From: Actinomycetota bacterium
GTDB taxonomy: Bacteria; Actinomycetota; Actinomycetes; Actinomycetales; Microbacteriaceae
Direction: 5' to 3'
DNA length: 64,000 bases
Assembly: GCA_020161315.1 (NCBI GenBank)
Contig: JAIUOH010000005.1
Location: forward strand, 40,146-104,145
Position 1 is the stretch's first letter; each line of letters starts with the position of its first letter. A program made the translations under genes and the position numbers. The notes beneath the pieces were generated by a model. That model saw only the letters and a program-made list of their open reading frames with translations, did no database searches and was not told the origin of the DNA. Of the stretch, positions 25,695-34,414 are shown piece after piece.

Positions 25695-26717
25695 GTGAGC
25701 GCAAGCTTTTTCGCACTGCTCGATGACATCGCCGTGCTCGCAAAGGCCGCAGCCGCATCAATTGACGATGTTGCCGTGGGTGCCGCAAAGGCATCGGCAA
25801 AGGCTGCGGGCGTCGTAATCGATGATGCCGCCGTCACCCCGCAATACGTGCAGGGCCTCAGCCCGAAACGCGAGTTGCCAGTTATCTGGAAGATTACGCG
25901 CGGCTCCCTTATCAACAAGGCCATCATTGTCGCCGCGATCATGCTGCTGAGCATCTGGGCTCCCTGGGTATTTCCGTGGTTGCTGTTGCTCGGCGGCACC
26001 TACCTCGCATATGAGGGCACCGAGAAGGTGTGGCACTGGATCGCGGCGCGGCGCGGCGGGCACGATGCACACGGCGAAACCAGCGCATCAGGCACCGCCG
26101 AAGACGCCCACAGCAAAGACATCGCCTACGAGCAGGCCAACGAACACACCGTCGAAGAGGTGCTCGAGCGCAGCGAAACCTCAGAAAAGCAGATCGTCGC
26201 AAGCGCCGTGCGCACCGACCTCGTGCTCTCGACCGAGATCATGCTCATCTCGCTCGCAAACATCGACAGCGAGTCGTGGGTGCTGAGACTGATGACGCTC
26301 GTCGCGGTTGCGGTGCTGATGACTATCGCCGTATACGGCACGGTCGCGCTACTCGTGAAAATGGACGACGCAGGCTTCTGGCTGCGCCGTCGCCGCCCAC
26401 GCGCCCTCAAGGTATTTGGCACCTGGCTTGTCAAAGCAATGCCCAGGGTGTTTCGCGCGCTCAGCATCGTCGGTGTGGTCGCGATGCTCTGGGTCGGTGG
26501 CCACATCTTGGTTGTGAACCTCGCTGAGGTCGGGGTGCCCTGGTTCTATGACTCTCTGCACGCGGTTGAAGAGGCCCTACACGCTCTGCCCGGCGCACTG
26601 CTCTGGGTAGTCGACAGCGCACTTTCAGCTGTGTTCGGTCTCGTGTGGGGTGCCGTCGTCGTGCTTGTGCTCGGCGTCGTAGCCCGCCTGCGCCCAAAGA
26701 AATCGGCTGCTGCTTAG
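25695..26717 (+). CDS. DUF808 (YedI-like) membrane protein
   Basis: A 340-residue integral membrane protein. The conserved start SFFALLDDIAVLAKAAAAS, then IDDVAVGAAKASAKAAGVVI and DDAAVTPQYVQGL, is diagnostic for DUF808. Several transmembrane segments follow (IIVAAIMLLSIWAPWVFPWL and later). I chose the GTG at 25695, with GAAGG 6 bases before it, because it matches the family's N-terminus; an ATG at 25572 would add 41 non-conserved residues. Function is unknown. Confidence 0.85.
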   Translation: MSASFFALLDDIAVLAKAAAASIDDVAVGAAKASAKAAGVVIDDAAVTPQYVQGLSPKRELPVIWKITRGSLINKAIIVAAIMLLSIWAPWVFPWLLLLGGTYLAYEGTEKVWHWIAARRGGHDAHGETSASGTAEDAHSKDIAYEQANEHTVEEVLERSETSEKQIVASAVRTDLVLSTEIMLISLANIDSESWVLRLMTLVAVAVLMTIAVYGTVALLVKMDDAGFWLRRRRPRALKVFGTWLVKAMPRVFRALSIVGVVAMLWVGGHILVVNLAEVGVPWFYDSLHAVEEALHALPGALLWVVDSALSAVFGLVWGAVVVLVLGVVARLRPKKSAAA

Positions 26718-26766
26718 CCTGCGACGAGTCGCGCCCGGTGTCGGCGGCTCAGACTAGCGTTGAAGC

Positions 26767-28557
26767 ATGACCGAGAACGCAGCTCCGAGCACACCGCGCT
26801 GGTGCGTTGTCGGGTCGGCTGACGCGGCCGACATTTCTCAACACAAGGATCACGGCTACTTTGCGGCGGTCGAAATCGATGCCGCGGGCAATCGCTCGGC
26901 CCCCCATCGTTTCGCAGCACGAGACTTTGCAGCTTTTGTTGCAGAGCGAGAGGCAGAGGCACCGAGGCGCTGGGTGTGGCACGACACCGCCGCGCGCTAC
27001 CCCGCCCTGCTCGACGCGGGGGTCAGGGTTGAGCGCTGCTACGACCTGCGCCTGTGCCATCAGATTCTCACTGCTTCTACCTACGTCACCGATAAGACGG
27101 CTCGCTCCGAACTGCACTCGGCGAACGAGTGGGCAGTTGCGGCAGACCCCGGTGACACGACCAGACAATTGCAAGACGGGCCGGCACTCTTCGAGATCGA
27201 GATCACGCCACGAAGCCGCACTGCCCCTGACTCGCTCGCTGCCGCACTCGACGAGTTCGACCGCCAGTGCTGCGCGCTTCAGGGCGCTCAGCAGGCCGGG
27301 CGCCTCGCCCTGCTACTTTCGGCTGAGTCGGCCGGCGCGCTGATCGCCGTCGAACTCGCAAGCGCAGGGGTTCCTTGGGATGAAACAGAGCACGACCGCA
27401 TTTTGACCGAACAGCTCGGCCCACGGCCCTCCCTCGGAGCAAAGCCTGAACGCATGGTCGAGATCGGGCAGCAGGTGCGTATGGCGCTGGCAGACCCGCG
27501 GGCAAGCCTCGACTCGCCGCCGAAGCTGTTGGGGTCGCTTCGTGCAGCGGGCATCGAAGTGTCATCGACCTCGCGCTGGGAGCTTGAGGAGCACGAGCAC
27601 CCGGCAATCCCGCTGCTCCTGCAATACAAAAAACTCGCCCGCCTCTTCAGCGCGAACGGCTGGGCCTGGCTCGACGAGTGGGTGCAGAACGGGCGTTATC
27701 GTCCGGTCTACGTGCCAGGGGGCGTCGTGACGGGCCGGTGGGCGTCGAGCGGTGGCGGGGCGCTGCAGTTACCGCGTCAACTGCGGCCCGCGCTGCGCGC
27801 AGACCCCGGCTGGCTACTCGTCTCGGCCGACGTGTCGCAGCTTGAGCCCCGTGTGCTCGCAGCGATGGCGGGTGACCGCGCGATGGCGGCAGCCGGGCGC
27901 GGCAAAGACCTCTACGCGGGCATTGTCGAGAGCGGTGCGGTCGCCACCAGGCAAGAAGCAAAGATCGCCGTGCTCGGCGCAATGTACGGGTCAACCACGG
28001 GTGACGCGGGCAGGCTCGTGCCGCGCCTTCGCAGAACGTTTCCGGCGGCGATGCGCTTAGTCGATGAGGCCGCGACCGTTGGCGAACAGGGCGGGGTCGT
28101 CACCACCTGGCTTGGCAGAAGTTCGCACCCGCCCGGGCAAGAATGGGTGGGGTTGCAAGAAGCAGCCAGTCTGCCCGGCGCAACGAAACGAGATGAAGAA
28201 ACCGCGCGACGGGTGGCTCGGGAGTTTGGTCGCTTCACTCGCAATTTCATCGTGCAGGGCACCGCGGCCGAGTGGGCGCTGGCCTGGATGGCACAGCTGC
28301 GCCTGCGTCTCGCCGCCTTTCCAACGGCGAATAAGCAGCTCCCCGCCAAGGCTTCGGGCCAGGTGTTTGAGCACAGTCCACACCTCGCGTTTTTCTTGCA
28401 CGACGAAGTGATTGTGCACACTCCCCGCGAGCACGCGGCTGCGGTTGCCGAAGCCATCGAGCTCGCAGCCGTCGAGGCAGGCAGGTTGCTTTTTGGTGAC
28501 GCCCCGGTCGACTTCAGGCTCGACCTTCGCACCTCAGAGCGTGCGCTCAAAGATTGA
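26767..28557 (+). CDS. Bifunctional 3'-5' exonuclease/DNA polymerase-like protein (PolA C-terminal family)
   Basis: A 596-residue family A polymerase-like protein, distinct from full-length DNA polymerase I and known in actinobacteria. The N-terminal 200 residues hold a degenerate exonuclease-like region (KDHGYFAAVEIDAAGN; RHSAD-type acidic residues not obvious). The polymerase part has motif A SADVSQLEPRVLAAMAGD near residue 358, motif B RQEAKIAVLGAMYGST and motif C FFLHDEVIVHTP. Motif A carries Pro where polymerase I has Leu before the conserved Arg. It probably acts in repair; activity is uncertain. Confidence 0.85.
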   Translation: MTENAAPSTPRWCVVGSADAADISQHKDHGYFAAVEIDAAGNRSAPHRFAARDFAAFVAEREAEAPRRWVWHDTAARYPALLDAGVRVERCYDLRLCHQILTASTYVTDKTARSELHSANEWAVAADPGDTTRQLQDGPALFEIEITPRSRTAPDSLAAALDEFDRQCCALQGAQQAGRLALLLSAESAGALIAVELASAGVPWDETEHDRILTEQLGPRPSLGAKPERMVEIGQQVRMALADPRASLDSPPKLLGSLRAAGIEVSSTSRWELEEHEHPAIPLLLQYKKLARLFSANGWAWLDEWVQNGRYRPVYVPGGVVTGRWASSGGGALQLPRQLRPALRADPGWLLVSADVSQLEPRVLAAMAGDRAMAAAGRGKDLYAGIVESGAVATRQEAKIAVLGAMYGSTTGDAGRLVPRLRRTFPAAMRLVDEAATVGEQGGVVTTWLGRSSHPPGQEWVGLQEAASLPGATKRDEETARRVAREFGRFTRNFIVQGTAAEWALAWMAQLRLRLAAFPTANKQLPAKASGQVFEHSPHLAFFLHDEVIVHTPREHAAAVAEAIELAAVEAGRLLFGDAPVDFRLDLRTSERALKD

Positions 28558-28687
28558 GGGTAGCAAAGCACTCGGATGCTCCACCCTGGGATCAATTTGC
28601 GCACGACGCTAATAGGTTTGCACTGAAAGCCGGTACTGTTTCTACATCTGACTGGCCAGACTCAGACCCCCGTGATAAGGTAACGAA

Positions 28688-29386
28688 ATGGTAACGGGGA
28701 GAAGTAACCGCACGTCTGCGCTGCGACAAAAGCTCGTAGCGTCCAGCGCGCTTCTGAGCGTCGCGGCCCTTCTCGGGTTCGCCGCACTTCCGGCAAACCT
28801 CACCATGACGCCAACAGAAGAGGCGATCGGTGCGGTGCAGCCGCAGAACTTTATTTCGGGCAAGGCTGAACCCGGCTCAAAAGCCCTCGACATCATCGGC
28901 GAGGTTGAAGCCGAGGCCCTGCCTGAGCTCGAACTCAAATCAAATGGGCTCTTCGACTCGAAGCTACTCACCAGCACAAAACTGCGTTACCCCTTCGATT
29001 CACAGTCGGCTCTGACCGACGGCTTCGGTTACCGAAGCAGCCCTGTGCCAGGCTTTCACAACGCGCAAGATTTTGCTGCCGGCGATGGCGCCTCGATCCG
29101 CATCATCGGCGACGGCATCGTCGTAAAGGCAGCGTTCAACGATTGGTGTGGATTCGGCCTGCAGGTGCAGCACAAGGTGGACGGCGATGAGGTCACAAGC
29201 CTGTACTGCCACATGCAAACCGGCTCGCACAGCTACCAGGTTGGCGACACGGTGAAGTCGGGCGACGTTGCCGGCCTCGTCGGCAACACGGGCCAGTCGT
29301 ACGGTGCGCACCTACACCTTGTGCTCCGTGTGAATGGGGAGCCCGTCGATCCGCTGCCCTATATTTCGGCAAACTCAGCGATCTAG
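28688..29386 (+). CDS. Secreted M23 family metallopeptidase
   Basis: A 232-residue exported protein with signal-peptide-like SALLSVAALLGFAALPANL near residues 18-38. The C-terminal M23/LytM fold is visible: DGFGYRSSPVPGFHNAQDFA (His and Asp zinc ligands near residues 119 and 123), SLYCHMQTGS and GAHLHLVL (HxH). In contrast to the coiled-coil M23 protein at 12.3 kb there is only a short linker. It probably acts on peptidoglycan stem peptides. The start ATG lies after GATAAGG. Confidence 0.88.
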   Translation: MVTGRSNRTSALRQKLVASSALLSVAALLGFAALPANLTMTPTEEAIGAVQPQNFISGKAEPGSKALDIIGEVEAEALPELELKSNGLFDSKLLTSTKLRYPFDSQSALTDGFGYRSSPVPGFHNAQDFAAGDGASIRIIGDGIVVKAAFNDWCGFGLQVQHKVDGDEVTSLYCHMQTGSHSYQVGDTVKSGDVAGLVGNTGQSYGAHLHLVLRVNGEPVDPLPYISANSAI

Positions 29387-29388
29387 GC

Positions 29389-30936
29389 TTAGCCCAGCAT
29401 TCTGCCTAGCCGGCGGCGCACGACGCCCGCCCGACGCCTCAGGCGAATCGCCAAAGCGTCATCGGCAGCGGCTCGGATTCGCTTCGCGTCAAGCGCGCGA
29501 GCGAACTCGTTTGCCCAGCGCTTCGCGATTGCTTCATCTGAGAACTCCTTCGCCCGAGCAACCGCACGTTGACGCATCGCCCTCAGCTGCGCTTCCGGCA
29601 TGCGCTGCAACTCGACGATTCGCTTGGCAAGGAGCGAGATGTCTCCCTCTTCGACCAGATAGCCGCTCACTCCGTCTTGAATCATGTCGGCCGGGCCATA
29701 GCGAACGTCGTAGGCAATCGGAACGCAACCGGCCGCCATGCCCTCGACCAGCACGAGAGGCAGACCCTCTGATGTAGAAGTGAGCAGGCTGAAATCTGCA
29801 CTCGCAAACTTGGCTCGGGCATCTGAGCGGTACCCGCGAAGACTGACAAAGCTATCCGCGTTCTGCCTGTTGATCTGTGCCAGAAGTTCTTCAGCTCGGT
29901 CGCCGCCTCCGTAGACATCGAGCGTGGTCTGTGGCACAGTAGCATGCGCCTCGACCATCGCATCAATCGCGTGCTCAACCCGTTTGCGCTCGTCGAGTGA
30001 GGCCAGCATGACGCCCGCGCCTCGAACGTGATCGCTCGCCGATCGCATTGGCAGGTCGATGCCGTTGGGGATGACGCGGATCACGCCGCGAGCGTCGATA
30101 CCTAGAGCTAGTAGGTCTTCTAGCAGTTCTGCGCGCTGCCGCTCGGTGAGCACTACGACCGAGTCGAAGTCACCGCTGCGCTTCAGCACGGCAGCGCGAG
30201 TTTCGCGCAACACTGGTTGCGTGGCTGCCCCGAGCACCCCCAACGGCGCGTCGCGCGCATCCTCGCGATGCGAGGCGTGCACTAGATGCACCGCTACCAC
30301 GTTGTCACGCCGATAGTCAGGCATGAACCGTGCACTGGTTTTAGAGTCAACCACTACAAAGCTCAAGTGACGCTTAAACACGAGATCTAGCCACCAGTGA
30401 TAGAGCTTCCATCGTGACTTGAAGCGCCGCACCGGTGCGCCCTGCAGATCGTAGATCACGATGGAGCGGCCACCCTTGATGCGGCGCTCGGTCGCCAAAA
30501 GCGAACCGTCGCGCCGAAAGCGGTCGGCTGCAACAAACTTCTGCCCGGCGCCGACACGCTCCCTTTTCAGCACAATCCCGCCGTGCTGTGTGAGCAGGTC
30601 GTTCTCATCAGCTTCAAGCGGCAGGGCCGCTTCGATCTGGGTCTTTTGGCTCTTGGCGGGCGCGAGCGTGCGTTCGCGCAGATCATCCCACAGATTTCGT
30701 AGCGTCACACCCTCTGTCAATTCACCGGAATCGAGAAGGCGCTCGGCGAGTTCTGCGTAGTCGGGTCGATCGTCGGTTGTCAGAATCTCAACCGGGATAC
30801 CGCCAAGCCGGTGGAACGCCCGCGACCGGTGAAGCAACGCACTCGTCATGCCGCCGTACCCATCAGAAATACCCCAGGTGAGGGCGTAGTACTTGCCCGA
30901 AGGAAAGCGCGCAGTAGGAAGAACCATATATTTCAA
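29389..30936 (-). CDS. Family 4 glycosyltransferase (TagE/poly(glycerol-phosphate) glucosyltransferase-like)
   Basis: A 515-residue cytosolic glycosyltransferase. The N-terminal half (SDGYGGMTSALLHRSRAFHR near residues 25-45) matches enzymes that glucosylate wall teichoic acids. The GT4 donor-binding half shows GVIRVIPNGID near residue 285, TLDVYGGGDRAEELLAQI, LLTSTSEGLPLVLVEGMAAG (EX7E motif) and AYDVRYGPADMI. Start is TTG at 30936 or ATG at 30927. It may decorate a wall polymer; the acceptor is unknown. It is divergent from the YdeI-like gene. Confidence 0.85.
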   Translation of the reverse strand: MKYMVLPTARFPSGKYYALTWGISDGYGGMTSALLHRSRAFHRLGGIPVEILTTDDRPDYAELAERLLDSGELTEGVTLRNLWDDLRERTLAPAKSQKTQIEAALPLEADENDLLTQHGGIVLKRERVGAGQKFVAADRFRRDGSLLATERRIKGGRSIVIYDLQGAPVRRFKSRWKLYHWWLDLVFKRHLSFVVVDSKTSARFMPDYRRDNVVAVHLVHASHREDARDAPLGVLGAATQPVLRETRAAVLKRSGDFDSVVVLTERQRAELLEDLLALGIDARGVIRVIPNGIDLPMRSASDHVRGAGVMLASLDERKRVEHAIDAMVEAHATVPQTTLDVYGGGDRAEELLAQINRQNADSFVSLRGYRSDARAKFASADFSLLTSTSEGLPLVLVEGMAAGCVPIAYDVRYGPADMIQDGVSGYLVEEGDISLLAKRIVELQRMPEAQLRAMRQRAVARAKEFSDEAIAKRWANEFARALDAKRIRAAADDALAIRLRRRAGVVRRRLGRMLG

Positions 30937-31063
30937 GCTACCCGGTCAGGCACAGCCCACCCTCAGAGCTGCCCCTGAACAAGCTGACAACTCACCGCAC
31001 ACTTCAATTCAGCTCACAACACACCCCCTCGACCCATCCGTGCACCTCAAATACGATGAGGGC

Positions 31064-31621
31064 ATGACGGAGGCAGTGAGGGTGCTCGAATTCGAAAGCG
31101 GGGCCGAATGGGAGGCCTGGCTCGAGAAGCACCACGCAGACGAACCCGAGGCTTGGCTGCGCATCGCGAAACGCAACGCGACCCTACCTGGCCTCACCAT
31201 TGAAGACGCGCTCGACGGTGCTCTCTGTTTTGGCTGGATAGACGGACAGCGACGCGCCAATGACGCCGCATCATTTTTGCAGCGCTACTGCCCGAGACGA
31301 AAGACCAGTTCGTGGTCTCGCATCAATGTTGAGAAGTTCGAGGCGCTCTCTGCCTCGGGCCGAGTGCGCCCGGCAGGGCACGCAGAGGTTGCCGCCGCGC
31401 AGGCAGACGGGCGCTGGGCCGCCGCCTATGCGTCCCAACGCACGGCCGAGGTTCCTGAAGATCTCACAGTCGCACTGGCGAAGCACCCTCGCGCGGCAGA
31501 AGCCTTCAATGCACTCAGCCGGAGCCAACGCTATGCGGTGATCCTCGACCTACTCAAAGCCCGCAGCCCCGAGCGACGCGAGATGCTGCTCACGAGAGCC
31601 ATCTCAAATCTCGAGGCGTGA
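31064..31621 (+). CDS. YdeI/OmpD-associated family protein
   Basis: A 185-residue cytosolic protein. Family features are the start VLEFESGAEWEAWLEKHHAD, EAWLRIAKRNATLPGLTIEDAL, CFGWIDGQRRAND and YCPRRKTSSWSRINVEK; the C-terminal half has the FNALSRSQRYAVILDLLKAR segment. The ATG at 31064 fits the family N-terminus; the frame is open further back to 30893. Proteins of this family have been linked to bacteriocin or antimicrobial tolerance, but no precise role is known. Confidence 0.85.
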   Translation: MTEAVRVLEFESGAEWEAWLEKHHADEPEAWLRIAKRNATLPGLTIEDALDGALCFGWIDGQRRANDAASFLQRYCPRRKTSSWSRINVEKFEALSASGRVRPAGHAEVAAAQADGRWAAAYASQRTAEVPEDLTVALAKHPRAAEAFNALSRSQRYAVILDLLKARSPERREMLLTRAISNLEA

Positions 31622-31632
31622 CTTCGCTACCG

Positions 31633-32079
31633 CTACTTCGGCACATCAGTTGCAGTGATCACCGCGGTAAGCTCGTCGCGCAGCGCAACGAGACGCTCGA
31701 GCGGCATGCCGAGGCGCTCAATGACCGCGGGCGGCACCCCCAGCGCCTGCTTTCGAAGCGCAGTGCCCGACTGCGTGGGCACCAGAGCGAAGGTGCGCTC
31801 ATCGCCGTCTACTGGTTGGCGCTCGACGAGACCCGACTGCTCAAGTCGTTTCACGAGGGGTGAAAGCGTAGCCGGGTCAAGCCGCAGCATCTCAGCAACC
31901 TCGCCGAAACGCAGCGGGGCTTTGCCCCAGAGCGCCAGCATTACAAGGTACTGGGGGTGGGTGAGGCCGAGCGGCTCGAGTATGGGCCGGTACAGCGCAA
32001 TCACGTTGCGGCTTGCAACCGCGAGCGCAAAACAGACCTGTTGATCAAGTTCGAGTAAATCGTCTGGAGCCGACTGCAT
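31633..32079 (-). CDS. MarR-family regulator, OhrR-like
   Basis: A 148-residue winged-helix regulator. It has the OhrR pattern DQQVCFALAVASRNVIALYR, with the single N-terminal Cys (near residue 12-16) that senses organic hydroperoxides in OhrR, then GLTHPQYLVMLALW and the DNA-binding LRLDPATLSPLVKRLEQSGL. No ohr peroxidase gene is adjacent, so the target is unclear. It is divergent from the small gene at 32132. Confidence 0.85.
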   Translation of the reverse strand: MQSAPDDLLELDQQVCFALAVASRNVIALYRPILEPLGLTHPQYLVMLALWGKAPLRFGEVAEMLRLDPATLSPLVKRLEQSGLVERQPVDGDERTFALVPTQSGTALRKQALGVPPAVIERLGMPLERLVALRDELTAVITATDVPK

Positions 32080-32118
32080 GCCATCAATGCTATCTCGTTA
32101 GTGTGCAAACAAACATGC

Positions 32119-32124
32119 TATAAT
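32119..32124 (+). promoter_or_regulatory. TATAAT -10 box of a probable leaderless transcript
   Basis: A consensus TATAAT ends 7 bases before the GTG at 32132, so transcription would begin at or next to the start codon. No ribosome binding site fits in between. Leaderless messages are common in actinobacteria. Confidence 0.6.
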
Positions 32125-32131
32125 TTCGTTT

Positions 32132-32377
32132 GTGCGCGAACGAAAACGACGACTCTGGCACGAGACACCGTGGGATGGCGAGCCCGGATTCTGGGCTGCG
32201 TGGCGTCGATTCTTCTACCAATTCGAGGGCACCTCGCAGCTGGGTGACCCGAACGAACCGGCGTACATTCCGCCAGCAGACCCCAAGTGCCCAATCTGCT
32301 CGCTCTCAATGAAAGAGCATCAGATCGACCGTGGCGGGCCCGGTAAGCCGACCCGCATGAGGTGCCCGGCAGCCTAG
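32132..32377 (+). CDS. Small conserved-looking protein with a Cys cluster
   Basis: An 81-residue cytosolic protein starting at GTG. It is rich in Trp and aromatic residues in the first half (RLWHETPWDGEPGFWAAWRR) and has CPICSLSMKEHQ and a later MRCPAA, three Cys plus a His that could hold a metal. No named family is recognised. A consensus -10 box at the start codon and coding-like composition support that it is real. It is divergent from the OhrR-like regulator, 52 bp away. Confidence 0.65.
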   Translation: MRERKRRLWHETPWDGEPGFWAAWRRFFYQFEGTSQLGDPNEPAYIPPADPKCPICSLSMKEHQIDRGGPGKPTRMRCPAA

Positions 32378-32425
32378 GCGGCAACAGACCTTTCGTGTGT
32401 CAGTAGCTGGTGTTAGCCTACGAAC

Positions 32426-32782
32426 ATGGCACACACGCACCACAGCATCAACTACGTCGAGTTGACCGTTACCGATCTTTCGGCGGCCAAGAAGTTTTAC
32501 CAAGATGCCTTCGGCTGGCAGTTCAACGACTACGGCCCCAGCTATTCAGGCATCAGGGGCGAGGGCAACACCGAAGTGGGTGGCATATTCGAATCACCCG
32601 AGGCCAGGCCAGTTGGCGGGCCATTCGTGATTCTCTTTTCAGAAGACCTCGACTCAACCGCGGAAGCGATTACCTCAGCTGGTGGACAGGTTGTGCAGGG
32701 GCCGTACGAATTTCCGGGCGGCCGCAGGCTGCACTTCACCGACCCAAGCGGTAACGAACTCGGGGTGTGGGCAGAGCTCTAG
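32426..32782 (+). CDS. VOC (glyoxalase/bleomycin resistance-like) family protein
   Basis: A 118-residue single-domain VOC protein, half of a typical glyoxalase fold, probably acting as a dimer. It shows HHSINYVELTVTDLSAAKKF at the N-terminus (metal-ligand His/Glu positions), FYQDAFGWQF and the C-terminal LHFTDPSGNELGVW with a conserved Glu/Asn region. The substrate cannot be deduced. The start ATG at 32426 is preceded by a weak purine-rich stretch. Confidence 0.85.
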   Translation: MAHTHHSINYVELTVTDLSAAKKFYQDAFGWQFNDYGPSYSGIRGEGNTEVGGIFESPEARPVGGPFVILFSEDLDSTAEAITSAGGQVVQGPYEFPGGRRLHFTDPSGNELGVWAEL

Positions 32783-32902
32783 CAGCTCGTGAAAGATCGG
32801 GGTGTCTTCTGACAAGTCTGCGCGCGCGTCATTGCGGGGGGATTGATCGCGTTCCATACTTCGACGGTAGCGCAGATACGCCAAGTCAGCGACACGACCC
32901 GG

Positions 32903-34285
32903 TCAGGAATCCCAGATCGGACCAAAAGCTGGAATGCCGCGGCGCTCAAACTCGTTCACCACGTGGTCAGTAACCGACTTATTTGCAACGATGATCACCG
33001 CGTCGGCTCCGGCCGCAACGTAGGCGTCATACGAGAGCTCAAACACATTCGGTTTGCCCTGGTCGGTCGTGTTCCAAATCACCGCCTCAGGCTGCGCGGT
33101 CTTCACCTCGTTCACGAGCTCTTCGCCATACGTGGGCTGTGGGTCTTTCGTCACCCACACCAAGCGAGCACCCTGCGTGTCAGTGAGCAGGTGCCCAAGC
33201 ACCGGGCCGATCCCACTTCCTGTCGCAATATAGAGCACCCTGTTAAAGAGGCGCTTCGCGTTGGCGACGCCGGCGGTCGGCACCCCGCGCACCCACACGT
33301 GCGTTGACGGCGAATCGATGAACTTTGCCGTCCACTCACCCGCCCGCGAAATCACCATGCGGTATCCGGGTTCGCCCTGCACCGCGGGCACACAGGCGAA
33401 CGGGTGCCAGCCAAACAGCGGGTGACGGCTGATCGCCCTGGTGGTGCCAACGGGCGGCACATACCCGTGCTGCAGTTTCACAATTGTCGCGTGGCTCGAC
33501 GGCTTCTCGACCTCAATCGGCACCCGGCGAAGCAGCAGCCAGGGCCAGCCCGCAAGCACGGTAGAGATCACGAGCATCCAGAAGATTGGTGACGACGCGA
33601 GCGCCGCACCAAAGGTGCGCGTCGGCGTCTGCAGCTGTGCGAGCACTAATGCATTCACCCAGGCCAGCACCAACACAAACCAGGTGCCGAAGCGGTGCGA
33701 CGCCTCAAACACATCGTGATGTTTCGTGCGAAAGTTCGGGGTCGCGAGCACGCAAATAGTGACGAGCGACAGCACCACCGTAAGGGCGAGACCAACCGAC
33801 ACATCGTCATACCCAAACTCACCGTCTGCCCATGCCGGCACCAGCAGCACCACGTACGCGATGTACCAGAGCGTCGCAGATATCGCACCGCCAATGTGCA
33901 GGCCGCCGACGTGATAGTACTGAGCAAGACGCCACCGCAACCGCAACGGCCACGAAACAGGTGCGTGTGTGGCCGCCCACGAGATGAAGTTCACCATCCA
34001 GTGCTGGCGCGGCAAGATCGCAAACAGCAGGTTGATCTGCGAGATCGCCGCGATCAGCTGCAGGCTGGGGGCGTGCGGCTGCCACCAACCAGCGAACGCT
34101 CCGCCAACGAACACCAAGAAGTTGACGACAAGCACACTCACGAGCAGCACCACGTAGAGCATGGCCCGAGTGCGCCCCCGCTGGTGCTGGTCGCCGAGAG
34201 TTCGCCCCGTCACTGTCTGCGATACGCCATGCTCTTCAGCAGGCGCATTCGGTGTCTTATTCATCGGCTCCCCAGCGAGATTCAT
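32903..34285 (-). CDS. Membrane oxidoreductase, ferric reductase-like with NAD(P)-binding C-terminus
   Basis: A 460-residue protein. Residues about 35-240 contain six or so transmembrane segments with several His (QYYHVGGLHIGG, KHHDVFEASHRFGTW) that could bind haem, as in ferric reductase/NADPH oxidase-type proteins. Residues about 255-460 form a flavodoxin reductase-like domain: FACVPA, RMVISRAGEWT and the nucleotide-binding YIATGSGIGPVLGHL. It probably moves electrons across the membrane; partner and substrate are unknown. ATG at 34264, with GGGGAG before it, is an alternative start. Confidence 0.75.
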   Translation of the reverse strand: MNLAGEPMNKTPNAPAEEHGVSQTVTGRTLGDQHQRGRTRAMLYVVLLVSVLVVNFLVFVGGAFAGWWQPHAPSLQLIAAISQINLLFAILPRQHWMVNFISWAATHAPVSWPLRLRWRLAQYYHVGGLHIGGAISATLWYIAYVVLLVPAWADGEFGYDDVSVGLALTVVLSLVTICVLATPNFRTKHHDVFEASHRFGTWFVLVLAWVNALVLAQLQTPTRTFGAALASSPIFWMLVISTVLAGWPWLLLRRVPIEVEKPSSHATIVKLQHGYVPPVGTTRAISRHPLFGWHPFACVPAVQGEPGYRMVISRAGEWTAKFIDSPSTHVWVRGVPTAGVANAKRLFNRVLYIATGSGIGPVLGHLLTDTQGARLVWVTKDPQPTYGEELVNEVKTAQPEAVIWNTTDQGKPNVFELSYDAYVAAGADAVIIVANKSVTDHVVNEFERRGIPAFGPIWDS

Positions 34286-34344
34286 GTGCTCAATGTAGTA
34301 CGGGGTGCGCGATGCAGTTATGCAAATTTGATGTCAATTACGCA

Positions 34345-34388
34345 TCAAAAAATCAGGCGGCTCTCGAGCCCCAGTCTCGAAAGCCGCC
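34345..34388 (-). terminator. Rho-independent terminator after the MpaB-like gene
   Basis: On the minus strand GGCGGCTTTCGAGA pairs with CTCGAGAGCCGCC (one mismatch), followed by TGATTTTTTG. It lies just past the stop at 34415. Confidence 0.8.
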
Positions 34389-34414
34389 CGCGCCACCCCT
34401 TTCGGGGTGACGAT

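Noticed and set aside
32675-32884. 69-residue minus-strand ORF overlapping the VOC gene end
   Set aside because: Most of it is antisense to the VOC C-terminal motif; no ribosome binding site and no family.
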